NCBI GenBank assembly: GCA_964369775.1
Contig: CAYJHQ010000001.1
Location: forward strand, 1-64,000
DNA from: CAUPWF01 sp964369775
GTDB lineage: Bacteria > Bacillota > Clostridia > Lachnospirales > Lachnospiraceae
Direction of reading: 5' to 3'
Length of the DNA stretch: 64,000 nt
The position numbers were made by a program, and so were the translations under genes. Of the stretch, positions 14,974-22,856 are shown in pieces (position 1 is the first letter of the stretch; every line of letters begins with the position of its first letter). Below the pieces are notes generated by a model. It was given only the letters and a program-made list of their open reading frames with translations, was not told the origin of the DNA and did not search any database.

Positions 14974-17004
14974 ATGATGCTAGAAAAAAGTATTGATCAT
15001 TTAAAAGGCGTAGGACCTAAAACAAAAAAAATATTAGAGAGACTTTCTATTTTTACAATAGATGATTTGCTTTCGTATTATCCTCGAACTTACGATGTGT
15101 ACAAACCTTGTGTTAAAATATTTGAAGCAGAAGAACAAGGTATGCAATCGTTTCAAGGAGAAATCGTTGGAAATCCCACTGTAATTAGTCGCAGTGGGAT
15201 GCAAATTATCCAAGTGACGATGAAAGATGATTCGGGCATAATGAAACTGACATGGTTTCGTATGCCTTATTTAAAATCCATTTTGAAACACGGAACAGAA
15301 ATTATTGTACGCGGAAAGTGTCAAACTAAGAGCAAAATAATTACTATGGAACAACCTGAGTTGTTTTTACCTATAAGTAATTATGAAAAAAAAATGGGGC
15401 ATCTACAACCAATATACCCTTTAACAACAGGACTTTCAAATAACACTGTCCAAAAGCTAGTTCAGCTAGCGATGGAGAGTTGTGGTGCAGAAATAGTTGA
15501 TCATCTTCCAAGTAAGATTAAGTCAAAGTACAATTTGATATCGTTACAAGATGCAATTAACGAAATTCATTTCCCGAGGAAGTCAGATACATTTACTGTA
15601 GCGCGAAATCGACTCGTCTTCGATGAGTTTCTAACCTTCATTATTAACCTTCAATCTATGAAAGAGCATACATTAGGCAATTCAACTGCAATCGAAATTG
15701 AAGAGAGTGATGTAGTGACAGGATTTATAAATTCATTACCGTATCAACTAACGAACGCTCAGCATAAGGTATGGCGTGAGATACAAAGGGATATGAAATC
15801 AAGCTCTAGGCCTATGTCGAGGCTAATTCAAGGAGATGTTGGGTCTGGTAAGACCATTGTGGCATTACTTGCTTTGTTATCAGTTGTCGACAACGGTTAC
15901 CAAGGAGCAATGATGGCACCTACTGAAGTCTTGGCAAAGCAGCATCATTTATCAATTATGGAATTACTAAAAAATTATAATTTGAATTTTAGAGTTGTTT
16001 TATTAACTGGTTCCATGAAGCAAAAGGAAAAGAGAATTGCATATCAAAAGATAGAAAGTGGAGAAGCGGATATTATTGTTGGAACACACGCTTTAATCCA
16101 AGAAAAAGTAGCTTATCAAAGACTAGCGCTAGTTATTACAGATGAGCAGCATCGATTCGGAGTGAATCAGCGAAAAGTATTCTCTGAAAAGGGTGAATCC
16201 CCACATGTATTAATTATGAGTGCGACTCCGATACCGAGAACTTTAGGGATTATTTTGTACGGAGATTTAGATATTTCTGTTATCGATGAACTCCCCTCAA
16301 ATAGACTTCCAATTAAGAACTGTGTCGTAGATACTACATATCGGCCAAAAGCTTACAATTTTATGGAAGAACAGGTATCTAAGGGTCGGCAATGCTACGT
16401 TGTGTGTTCTATGGTAGAAGAGAGTGAGCACATCGAAGCAGAGAACGTTGTTGATTATACTGAACAGTTGCGTTGCATTCTTGGTGATACCGTGAGGATA
16501 GCGTATATTCATGGGAAAATGAAACAACAAGAAAAAGATGAACTTATGGCTGCGTACCATCAGCAAGACATTGATATTTTAGTGTCAACTACTGTAATTG
16601 AGGTGGGAATTAACGTCCCTAATGCTACTGTTATGCTAATAGAAAATGCTGAGAGGTTTGGGCTTGCTGGGTTGCATCAACTTCGAGGGCGAGTAGGTCG
16701 AGGGGTACATCAATCATATTGCATTTTTATGACAGGTTCAAAGAGTAAGGATTCGAAAAAAAGATTAGAGATACTGGGACGAAGTAATGACGGATTTGAA
16801 ATTGCAAATGAAGACTTGAAACTTCGAGGACCTGGTGATTTGTTTGGAATCAGACAAAGCGGACTTATGAACTTTAAAATAGGTGATGTATACCAAGATG
16901 CAAAAATTTTGAAACAAGCTGCAAAAGCTGTGAGTGAATTGAGTGCGGATGAGAAAATGAAAATTATGTCAAAAAATGAAAGAAATTCTAGTGTAATACT
17001 CTAA
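14974..17004 (+). CDS. recG: ATP-dependent DNA helicase RecG
   Basis: RecG regresses stalled replication forks and processes branched DNA. The 676-residue protein has the N-terminal wedge/OB domain starting IDHLKGVGPKTKKILERL, the helicase motif I GDVGSGKTIVALLAL, motif II DEQH with RFGVNQR, motif III MSATPIPRTL, and motif VI QLRGRVGRG, then the RecG C-terminal region DLKLRGPGDLFG. It is close-packed after fakA, as in many Firmicutes. The start is one of two adjacent ATGs (14974/14977). Nothing unusual was seen. Confidence 0.96.
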   Translation: MMLEKSIDHLKGVGPKTKKILERLSIFTIDDLLSYYPRTYDVYKPCVKIFEAEEQGMQSFQGEIVGNPTVISRSGMQIIQVTMKDDSGIMKLTWFRMPYLKSILKHGTEIIVRGKCQTKSKIITMEQPELFLPISNYEKKMGHLQPIYPLTTGLSNNTVQKLVQLAMESCGAEIVDHLPSKIKSKYNLISLQDAINEIHFPRKSDTFTVARNRLVFDEFLTFIINLQSMKEHTLGNSTAIEIEESDVVTGFINSLPYQLTNAQHKVWREIQRDMKSSSRPMSRLIQGDVGSGKTIVALLALLSVVDNGYQGAMMAPTEVLAKQHHLSIMELLKNYNLNFRVVLLTGSMKQKEKRIAYQKIESGEADIIVGTHALIQEKVAYQRLALVITDEQHRFGVNQRKVFSEKGESPHVLIMSATPIPRTLGIILYGDLDISVIDELPSNRLPIKNCVVDTTYRPKAYNFMEEQVSKGRQCYVVCSMVEESEHIEAENVVDYTEQLRCILGDTVRIAYIHGKMKQQEKDELMAAYHQQDIDILVSTTVIEVGINVPNATVMLIENAERFGLAGLHQLRGRVGRGVHQSYCIFMTGSKSKDSKKRLEILGRSNDGFEIANEDLKLRGPGDLFGIRQSGLMNFKIGDVYQDAKILKQAAKAVSELSADEKMKIMSKNERNSSVIL

Positions 17005-17019
17005 AAGTGACACATACTA
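16990..17019 (+). promoter_or_regulatory. Possible sigma-G (forespore) promoter of the SASP gene
   Basis: CATACTA (17013-17019) matches the sigma-G -10 consensus CATnnTA. AGTGTA (16990-16995), 17 bases upstream, matches TGnATA at four of six positions. A forespore promoter is expected for an alpha/beta-type SASP gene. Confidence 0.45.
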
Positions 17020-17024
17020 AGCAT

Positions 17025-17082
17025 GTAACTTAATTAGTTACAAAAACGAATCGCGAATCGTAAAAGAGTAACAGTGTGTTAC
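17025..17082 (+). repeat. Two GTAAC/GTTAC inverted repeats and a direct repeat before the SASP gene
   Basis: GTAACT-TAATT-AGTTAC occupies 17025-17041 and GTAAC-AGTGT-GTTAC occupies 17068-17082; between them CGAATCG is repeated in tandem (17047-17053 and 17054-17060). Neither hairpin has a T run, so they are not ordinary terminators of recG. They may be mRNA leader structure or protein sites. Confidence 0.5.
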
Positions 17083-17099
17083 AAAAAGGAGGAAACATT

Positions 17100-17300
17100 A
17101 TGTCAAGTAATTCATCAAAAGCAGTACCAGAAGCAAAGGCCGCATTGAATAAATTCAAGTACGAGGTTGCAAGCGAGCTAGGAGTGCCATTACAAGAAGG
17201 ATATAACGGAGATTTAACTTCAAAGCAGAACGGTTCAGTCGGAGGATATATGGTTAAGAAAATGATTGAACAACAAGAAAGACAAATGGCAGGGAAATAG
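17100..17300 (+). CDS. Alpha/beta-type small acid-soluble spore protein
   Basis: SASPs coat and protect DNA in the dormant spore and are degraded by the GPR protease at germination. The 66-residue protein has the conserved GPR region KFKYEVASELGVPL and the second signature NGSVGGYMVKKMIEQQER. The frame is open from 17076, but AAGGAGG just before ATG 17100 and the usual MSSNS-type N-terminus fix the start. It is preceded by a sigma-G-like promoter and followed by its own terminator, so it should be expressed late in the forespore. Confidence 0.93.
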   Translation: MSSNSSKAVPEAKAALNKFKYEVASELGVPLQEGYNGDLTSKQNGSVGGYMVKKMIEQQERQMAGK

Positions 17301-17324
17301 TTTGATACTATTCCAATAAAAGAT

Positions 17325-17363
17325 AGCAGAGGGTCGATAAATATATTGACCTTCTGTTATTTT
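17325..17363 (+). terminator. Rho-independent terminator after the SASP gene
   Basis: AGCAGAGGGTC (17325-17335) pairs with GACCTTCTGTT (17348-17358), with two G-T pairs, followed by ATTTT. Confidence 0.75.
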
Positions 17364-17377
17364 ATACCACTGAAAAT

Positions 17378-17406
17378 TTGACATATTTTGTGCTAGTTAT
17401 TATAAT
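17378..17406 (+). promoter_or_regulatory. Consensus sigma-A promoter of rsmD-coaD
   Basis: TTGACA (17378-17383), exactly 17 bases and TATAAT (17401-17406) make a perfect consensus promoter 27 bases before rsmD. Confidence 0.85.
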
Positions 17407-17433
17407 TAAGAAAAATGACTAGGGGAGAGAATT

Positions 17434-18003
17434 ATGAGGGTAATAGCGGGAAAGGCAAGAAGAATGCCATTAAAAACTGTTGAAGGGTTCGAGACAAGAC
17501 CGACTACTGATAGAATCAAAGAAACATTATTTAATATGATACAACCGTATATCTATGGTGTTCGTTTCTTGGATTTGTTTAGCGGAAGCGGAGCAATTGG
17601 AATTGAAGCACTTAGCAGAGGCGCGGATAAGGCTGTATTTGTTGAAAATAACAAGCAAGCTATCTCGTGTATTAAAGAGAATCTACATACAACAAAACTA
17701 ATGGATGACGCAAGAATATTGGAATGCGATGCAATTTCAGCTTTAAATACTTTAGAAGGAGAGTCTTATTTTGATTATATCTTTCTAGATCCACCATATA
17801 ACAAAGGATTAGAGGAGAAAGTTTTTGAATTTTTAAGTGATTCTGATTTAGTATCTAATGATACGGTAATCATATTAGAGACATCCTTACACACGGATTT
17901 AACCTATTTAGAAGAATGGGGATACTCATTGGTAAAGACGAAGGAATATAAGACGAACAAACATGTATTTATTGAATTGGATAAAGGAGAACGAGTATGC
18001 TAA
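17434..18003 (+). CDS. rsmD: 16S rRNA (guanine966-N2)-methyltransferase RsmD
   Basis: RsmD methylates G966 of 16S rRNA using S-adenosylmethionine. The 189-residue protein begins MRVIAGKARRMPLKT, has the family's RPTTDRIKETLFN, the SAM-binding LDLFSGSGAIGIEALSRGA, and the catalytic DPPY. It overlaps coaD by seven bases, with AAAGGAGA inside its 3' end serving coaD. The pair rsmD-coaD followed by ylbJ matches the Bacillus ylbH-ylbI-ylbJ order, except that ylbJ is reversed here. Confidence 0.95.
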   Translation: MRVIAGKARRMPLKTVEGFETRPTTDRIKETLFNMIQPYIYGVRFLDLFSGSGAIGIEALSRGADKAVFVENNKQAISCIKENLHTTKLMDDARILECDAISALNTLEGESYFDYIFLDPPYNKGLEEKVFEFLSDSDLVSNDTVIILETSLHTDLTYLEEWGYSLVKTKEYKTNKHVFIELDKGERVC

Positions 18004-18482
18004 GAGGGATATATCCAGGCACTTTCGATCCGGTCACTAAGGGTCATTTAGATATAATAGAACGAAGTTCTAAGATGGTAGACGAATTAATTGTTGGAGT
18101 ATTGCGCAATAATGCAAAAACTCCGTTGTTTTTTGTCGAAGAACGTGTTAGAATGTTATGTGAAGTTACGAAGCATATAAAAGGGGTGAAAGTAGTAGCT
18201 TTTGAAGGTTTGTTGGCTGATTTTCTAGATCAGATGAGTGCAAGTGTCGTAATTAGAGGATTACGAGCAGTAACTGATTTCGAGTATGAATTACAGATAG
18301 CACAGACAAACCGAAAGTTAAACCCAAAAACCGAGACGATTTTTCTTGCCACAAGCCTTGAATATTCTTATTTGAGTTCTTCAGTTGTGAGAGAAGTTGC
18401 AGCTTTTGGTGGTGATATTGATCAGTTTGTGCCTCCTATTGTAGCAAAAGCTATTAAGGAAAAAATGGCAAATGAAGATTGA
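17997..18482 (+). CDS. coaD: Pantetheine-phosphate adenylyltransferase
   Basis: CoaD transfers AMP from ATP to 4'-phosphopantetheine, the penultimate step of coenzyme A synthesis. The 161-residue sequence has the nucleotidyltransferase motif YPGTFDPVTKGHLDIIERS with its (T/H)xGH element, the conserved RGLRAVTDFEYELQIA, and the ISSS-type motif as LSSSVVRE. The length is typical. The ATG sits inside the end of rsmD, so translation is probably coupled. Confidence 0.96.
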   Translation: MLRGIYPGTFDPVTKGHLDIIERSSKMVDELIVGVLRNNAKTPLFFVEERVRMLCEVTKHIKGVKVVAFEGLLADFLDQMSASVVIRGLRAVTDFEYELQIAQTNRKLNPKTETIFLATSLEYSYLSSSVVREVAAFGGDIDQFVPPIVAKAIKEKMANED

Positions 18483-18512
18483 TAAATACTGAATTAAAGG
18501 AGAGTATAACGA

Positions 18513-19115
18513 ATGAGTAGTCGTATTGAACAAATTATTGAAGAGATTGAAGATTATATTGATGGTTGCAAATATCAGCCACTGTCTAACACAAAGATTG
18601 TTGTGAATAAAGAACAGATTGATGAATTGCTTCGTGAGTTGAGAATGAAGACACCAAGTGAAATCAAGAGATATCAAGAGATTATTGGTAAAAAAGATGA
18701 GATACTTGCCCAAGCACAAGCGAAGGTGGATCAAATGTTAGAGGAAGCACAGATACATACAACGAATCTGATTAGTGAGCATGAGATTATGCAACAAGCA
18801 TATGCTCAAGCAAATGAGATAGTTATGGCTGCGACAGAGCAAGCGCAAAGTATTTTAGATAACGCAACAATGGAAAGTAATGATATTAGAATGGGTGCAA
18901 TGCAGTATACAGATGATATCATGGCCAATGTTGAAAGCATAGTAGGACACACTTTAGAGAGTTACACTACAAAATACGATGGTCTTGTAAACTCCCTAAG
19001 AGAATGCCATGAAATTGTTCGAAAGAATAGAGCTGAGTTAGAGATGAGTTCAAGCGGCATGAACGCAACTAGAGCAACGAATATCCCTAGTGCTACTGAT
19101 GAATATTATGAATAA
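18513..19115 (+). CDS. Coiled-coil protein of unknown function
   Basis: The 200-residue protein is almost entirely alpha-helical and charged, with a long coiled-coil stretch (about 50-165) rich in Glu, Gln and Ala (KKDEILAQAQAKVDQMLEEA). It resembles vacuolar ATPase subunit E/H-like or DivIVA-like coils, and relatives are often labelled ATPase in clostridial genomes; it has no Walker motif, so that label is not supported. It follows coaD by 30 bases with AAAGGAGAG. The placement suggests cell-envelope or division scaffolding at most. The 3' end overlaps ylbJ tail-to-tail by ten bases. Confidence 0.7.
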   Translation: MSSRIEQIIEEIEDYIDGCKYQPLSNTKIVVNKEQIDELLRELRMKTPSEIKRYQEIIGKKDEILAQAQAKVDQMLEEAQIHTTNLISEHEIMQQAYAQANEIVMAATEQAQSILDNATMESNDIRMGAMQYTDDIMANVESIVGHTLESYTTKYDGLVNSLRECHEIVRKNRAELEMSSSGMNATRATNIPSATDEYYE

Positions 19116-20026
19116 TATATAGTGATATACCCAATAATAACTGCCATCATGGCAGTTATTATTTTTTGAATAAAATAAGTGCCGAGAGGAATGTTAATGC
19201 CCGTCAAAACAGATTTAGTCTGAGCAAGCGAACAAAATCCACCAAAACTTGAGAGAAAGATAGCATAGAGAACACGGAATTTAGAGTTACTAAACTCCAT
19301 ACAAAGCTTTAATCCGTTAGTTAATTCCAAAAGAGGTAAAAATATAGCGAGTTCAGGCAAGAAATTTGCTGAAAAAGACAAAAAAAACTGCAGTAATACA
19401 GAAAAAATCATAACGTACCCACCAATTTTTACTAGAATTTCAACACTGTTAATAATAGCATCATCTAAAATGGAAAAATCAAAATAAAATTGCTCCTTAT
19501 TTGACGGTTGATAAGAATTGTTATCTACTTTGTAAAAATTTCTCGTAATACAACTTGTGATAATAGCACTACTATATACCGAGAAGAAAACAGGAAATAT
19601 ATAGTCAGAATTACCTAAAATTTCAAGAGATACATAACCAATTAAGAACATAGGACTTGTGTTATTACAAAAAGAGATAAGATACTTAGCTTCGCAATTA
19701 CTTATCTTATCTGTTACATATAGTTCTCGAACTACTTTTGCTCCCATTGGATAACCGCACAGAAAACCTGTGACAACTGCAAATGAACCATTTTTTGAAA
19801 CACGAAACAAACGACCAATAAAAGGAGTAGCTAATCTGTTGTAAGTATGTAAGGCATTCGATTTAATAATGATGTTTGTCAAGAGTAAAAAAGGTAAAAG
19901 TGCAGGTAAGAGATTTCTGTACCAAATAAGTAGACCATTGGTTGTTCCAAGTATCGTAAAACCAGGAAATATTAATACAGAGAAGAAGATAACCGCTAAT
20001 AGCAGATGTATAGATATCCGTTTCAA
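19106..20026 (-). CDS. ylbJ: Sporulation integral membrane protein YlbJ
   Basis: YlbJ is a nucleoside-recognition-domain (gate-type) membrane protein required for normal spore cortex formation in Bacillus. The 306-residue product has about seven or eight helices and the family stretches WYRNLLPALLPFLLLTNI and GFLCGYPMGAKVVREL. The Bacillus gene lies directly after coaD, and here it is also adjacent but faces the other way. The last 15 or so codons coincide with the terminator of the converging coiled-coil gene. Confidence 0.88.
   Translation of the reverse strand: MKRISIHLLLAVIFFSVLIFPGFTILGTTNGLLIWYRNLLPALLPFLLLTNIIIKSNALHTYNRLATPFIGRLFRVSKNGSFAVVTGFLCGYPMGAKVVRELYVTDKISNCEAKYLISFCNNTSPMFLIGYVSLEILGNSDYIFPVFFSVYSSAIITSCITRNFYKVDNNSYQPSNKEQFYFDFSILDDAIINSVEILVKIGGYVMIFSVLLQFFLSFSANFLPELAIFLPLLELTNGLKLCMEFSNSKFRVLYAIFLSSFGGFCSLAQTKSVLTGINIPLGTYFIQKIITAMMAVIIGYITIYYS
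19133..19167 (+). terminator. Rho-independent terminator of the 18513 gene, inside the ylbJ coding region
   Basis: AATAATAACTGCCA (19133-19146) pairs perfectly with TGGCAGTTATTATT (19150-19163) around a three-base loop and runs into TTTTTT (19162-19167). It lies within the last codons of ylbJ on the other strand. Confidence 0.85.
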
Positions 20027-20066
20027 AAAAACACCAACTCTTTCTTTAAAGGTATGAGATAGTAAA

Positions 20067-20095
20067 TTGAAGTATGACTATTAATGTGCTATAAT
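20067..20095 (+). promoter_or_regulatory. Sigma-A promoter of the 20130 operon
   Basis: TTGAAG (20067-20072), 17 bases and a consensus TATAAT (20090-20095) lie 34 bases before the methyltransferase start. Confidence 0.7.
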
Positions 20096-20129
20096 TCTTT
20101 AGAGACATTAGTGAAAAAAGGAGTTTTAT

Positions 20130-21491
20130 ATGAATCTACCAGAGTCGTACTTGTTATCAATGAAGAAGTTATTAAAAGATGACTATGCGTTATATATTGA
20201 AAGTTTTAAAGAAACACGAATTTTTGGCTTACGTGTAAATACGCGTAAAATAAGTGTGGAAGCATTTTTGAAAATCAGCCCATTTAAATTAGAACCCATT
20301 CCCTGGATTACAAATGGCTTCTATTACGACGGTGTAGAGGAACAACCAGCTAAACATCCTTATTATTTTGCAGGATTATATTATCTACAAGAACCAAGTG
20401 CTATGACGCCAGCTAATAGGTTACCAATAGAAGACGAGGATAAAATACTGGACCTTTGTGCCGCACCTGGTGGAAAATCAACTGAACTTGCCTCTAAACT
20501 AAATGACACGGGAATGCTGTTCGCTAATGATATTAGTACATCTAGAGCAAGAATTTTACTGAAAAATCTGGAGTTGAGCGGTGCAGGAAATATTTGTGTG
20601 CTAAGTGAGAATCCACGCAATATGATAAAAGATTTCAAAGATTTTTTTGATAAAGTTTTAATTGATGCGCCTTGCTCAGGAGAAGGGATGTTTCGAAAAG
20701 ACCCTAAGATGGTTAAGAGCTGGCTAGAACAAGGACCAGAATACTACGCTGAAATACAAAAAGAACTAATCTTACAAGCGTTTGAGATGTTAAAGCCTGG
20801 TGGAACTATGCTATATTCCACCTGTACTTTTAGCAAAATTGAAAATGAAGAGGTGATAGAGTTCTTATTGAACACTACAGATAAAGCTAGTTTAGAAGAA
20901 CTAAAGCCATATTCAGAATTTTCAGTAGGTGAGTATGGATTAGATAAAGTTGTTCGCATATTTCCTCATAAAATGAATGGAGAAGGGCACTTCTTAGCCC
21001 TTATTAAAAAAGAAGGTTCCTCGAAAGGGCTTGATTGTAAGAAGACAAAAAATGCGAAAATTCCAAAAGAATTCGAAGATTTTTGGAGTGAGACAATCAA
21101 TTGGAAGCTTGATGCAAGGAGACTTCTATTAAAGAATGACAAACTTTATTATTTGCCAGAAGGGTTTCCAAGCCTCAGCTCGAAAACAAGGATATTGCGT
21201 AGTGGTCTCTTACTTGGCGAGATGAAGAAGAATCGTTTTGAGCCAAGCCAAGCGTTAGCTACGCACTTGACAAAAGGACAGGCTATAAAAGTGATCGATT
21301 TTCCTTTATCGGATACTAGAGTAATAAAATATCTAAAAGGTGAGACTTTAGATGTGGCGGATTGTGTCTCTAATAAAGAGAAGGGATGGTACTTAATCTG
21401 TGTAGATGGCTTTACTCTTGGATTTGCTAAGATCGGAAATCAGACTTTAAAAAACAAATATGCTGTAGGATGGAGATGGCAATCATCATGA
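20130..21491 (+). CDS. RsmF/RsmB-type rRNA (cytosine-C5)-methyltransferase
   Basis: This NOL1/NOP2/Sun-family enzyme methylates C5 of a cytosine in rRNA. The 453-residue protein has the substrate-binding start (FKETRIFGLRVNTRKIS), the SAM motif DLCAAPGGKSTELASKL, the catalytic DAPCSGEGMFRKDP with one conserved Cys, and the second catalytic Cys in YSTCTFSKIENE. The C-terminal extension (after about 310) resembles the PUA-like end of RsmF/YebU. The ribosome site is AAAAAAGGAG. Overlap with the next gene suggests an RNA-modification operon. The exact target nucleotide is unknown. Confidence 0.9.
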   Translation: MNLPESYLLSMKKLLKDDYALYIESFKETRIFGLRVNTRKISVEAFLKISPFKLEPIPWITNGFYYDGVEEQPAKHPYYFAGLYYLQEPSAMTPANRLPIEDEDKILDLCAAPGGKSTELASKLNDTGMLFANDISTSRARILLKNLELSGAGNICVLSENPRNMIKDFKDFFDKVLIDAPCSGEGMFRKDPKMVKSWLEQGPEYYAEIQKELILQAFEMLKPGGTMLYSTCTFSKIENEEVIEFLLNTTDKASLEELKPYSEFSVGEYGLDKVVRIFPHKMNGEGHFLALIKKEGSSKGLDCKKTKNAKIPKEFEDFWSETINWKLDARRLLLKNDKLYYLPEGFPSLSSKTRILRSGLLLGEMKKNRFEPSQALATHLTKGQAIKVIDFPLSDTRVIKYLKGETLDVADCVSNKEKGWYLICVDGFTLGFAKIGNQTLKNKYAVGWRWQSS

Positions 21492-22207
21492 TTCGTTTAG
21501 ATAAATATTTAGCTAATATGGGTGTTGGTACTAGAAGTGAAGTAAAGAATTACATACGCAAAGGACAAGTTTCCGTAAATGGGATTTCTGTAAAGACACC
21601 AGAGCATAAAGTGAGTGATGCAGATCTCATCTGTCATTTAAATCAAAAAATACAGTATGAAAGATTTCTCTATTACATGTTAAATAAGCCCCAAGGTGTC
21701 GTTTCAGCAACAGAGGATAGAAAGTTTAAAACAGTACTAGACTTACTAGATGGGGTTACAAAAAAAGATTTATTCCCTGTTGGCAGACTAGATAAAGATA
21801 CAGAAGGGCTTTTATTGATTACAAATGACGGTAAGTTAGCGCATGAGTTACTTTCACCCAAAAAACATGTGGATAAAACATATATCGCAAAAATACAAGG
21901 GGTGGTGACAAAAGAGGATCAAGCCAAATTCCTTGAAGGGTTAGATATAGGTGAGAAGAGAGTAACCTTACCAGCAAATCTTGAAATTTTATCAAGTGCT
22001 GAGATTTCTGAAATCAAAGTTGTCATAAAAGAAGGGAAATTTCATCAGATCAAGCGAATGTTTCAGGCTGTAGGAAAAGAAGTTATCTATTTAAAACGGA
22101 TAGCTATGGGAAGCTTAATATTGGATGAAAAACTATTACTAGGAGAGTTTCGAACACTTACAGAAAAGGAGATAAATGAATTATGCTTACAAACAAAAAA
22201 GCAGTGA
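21488..22207 (+). CDS. RsuA/RluB-type 16S/23S rRNA pseudouridine synthase
   Basis: The enzyme converts a uridine in rRNA to pseudouridine; the RsuA form acts on U516 of 16S rRNA. The 239-residue protein has an N-terminal S4 RNA-binding domain (MIRLDKYLANMGVGTRSEVK) and the catalytic motif GRLDKDTEGLLLITNDG with the essential Asp, then KTYIAKIQG and the FHQIKRMF region. The frame opens at 21470, but ATG 21488 gives the standard N-terminus. It overlaps the end of the methyltransferase by four bases and the start of the HAD gene by 25. Confidence 0.88.
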   Translation: MIRLDKYLANMGVGTRSEVKNYIRKGQVSVNGISVKTPEHKVSDADLICHLNQKIQYERFLYYMLNKPQGVVSATEDRKFKTVLDLLDGVTKKDLFPVGRLDKDTEGLLLITNDGKLAHELLSPKKHVDKTYIAKIQGVVTKEDQAKFLEGLDIGEKRVTLPANLEILSSAEISEIKVVIKEGKFHQIKRMFQAVGKEVIYLKRIAMGSLILDEKLLLGEFRTLTEKEINELCLQTKKQ

Positions 22208-22845
22208 TTTTTGATTTAGATGGTACTTTAATCGATTCCATGTGGGTATGGGAGGTAGTAGACCAGGAATTTTACATCAAACATGGATTGGTAGGAAGAA
22301 CGGTTCCAGAGGATATGCATGAGCAGATGGAAGGAATGAGCTTTACAGAGGTTGCGGGATTTTTCAAGGAACTTTTTCAAATAGATTCATCGATAGAAGA
22401 GATTAAATCAGATTGGTTAAAGAGTACATATGACAAGTATGTCACTGAAGTCAAACTAAAAGACGGATGCGAAGAATTATTATCGCACTTAAAGAAAAAA
22501 GGTATTAAAATGGGAATTGCGACGAGTAACTCAAGAGAGTTAGTAGAGGCAGTTCTAAAAGCAAGAGGTATTGACAAGTATTTTGAATACATTTGCACTT
22601 CATGTGAGGTGAACGCAGGTAAACCAGCTCCAGATGTTTATTTGAATGTCGCGAATAAGTTAGAAGTAGCTCCAGAGCATTGCTTAGTTTTTGAGGATGT
22701 AGTCAAAGGAATACAATCAGGAAAGAATGCAGGGATGATGGTATGTGCAGTTAAAGACGATTATAGTGAGTCCCAGTTAAATAGAAAAAAGGAAATTGCT
22801 GATTATTACGTAGAATCATTTTACGATGTGATTTCAGGATTATAA
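22183..22845 (+). CDS. HAD-superfamily phosphatase, beta-phosphoglucomutase-like
   Basis: The 220-residue protein has the HAD motif I FDLDGTLIDSMW with nucleophile D11 and acid D13, an alpha-helical cap domain (about 20-85), motif II as ATSN, and the motif III/IV region KPAPDVYL and VFEDVVKGIQSGKNAG. These features fit the subgroup of small sugar-phosphate phosphatases and phosphoglucomutases. The substrate cannot be deduced. The gene starts inside the rsuA-type gene with AAGGAG 11 bases before the ATG, so it is translationally coupled to it. Confidence 0.87.
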   Translation: MLTNKKAVIFDLDGTLIDSMWVWEVVDQEFYIKHGLVGRTVPEDMHEQMEGMSFTEVAGFFKELFQIDSSIEEIKSDWLKSTYDKYVTEVKLKDGCEELLSHLKKKGIKMGIATSNSRELVEAVLKARGIDKYFEYICTSCEVNAGKPAPDVYLNVANKLEVAPEHCLVFEDVVKGIQSGKNAGMMVCAVKDDYSESQLNRKKEIADYYVESFYDVISGL

Positions 22846-22856
22846 GAGGAATTTAA

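Noticed and set aside
17025..17041. Terminator of recG
   Set aside because: The hairpin GTAACT-TAATT-AGTTAC has no T tract and lies after a putative promoter; reported as a repeat instead.
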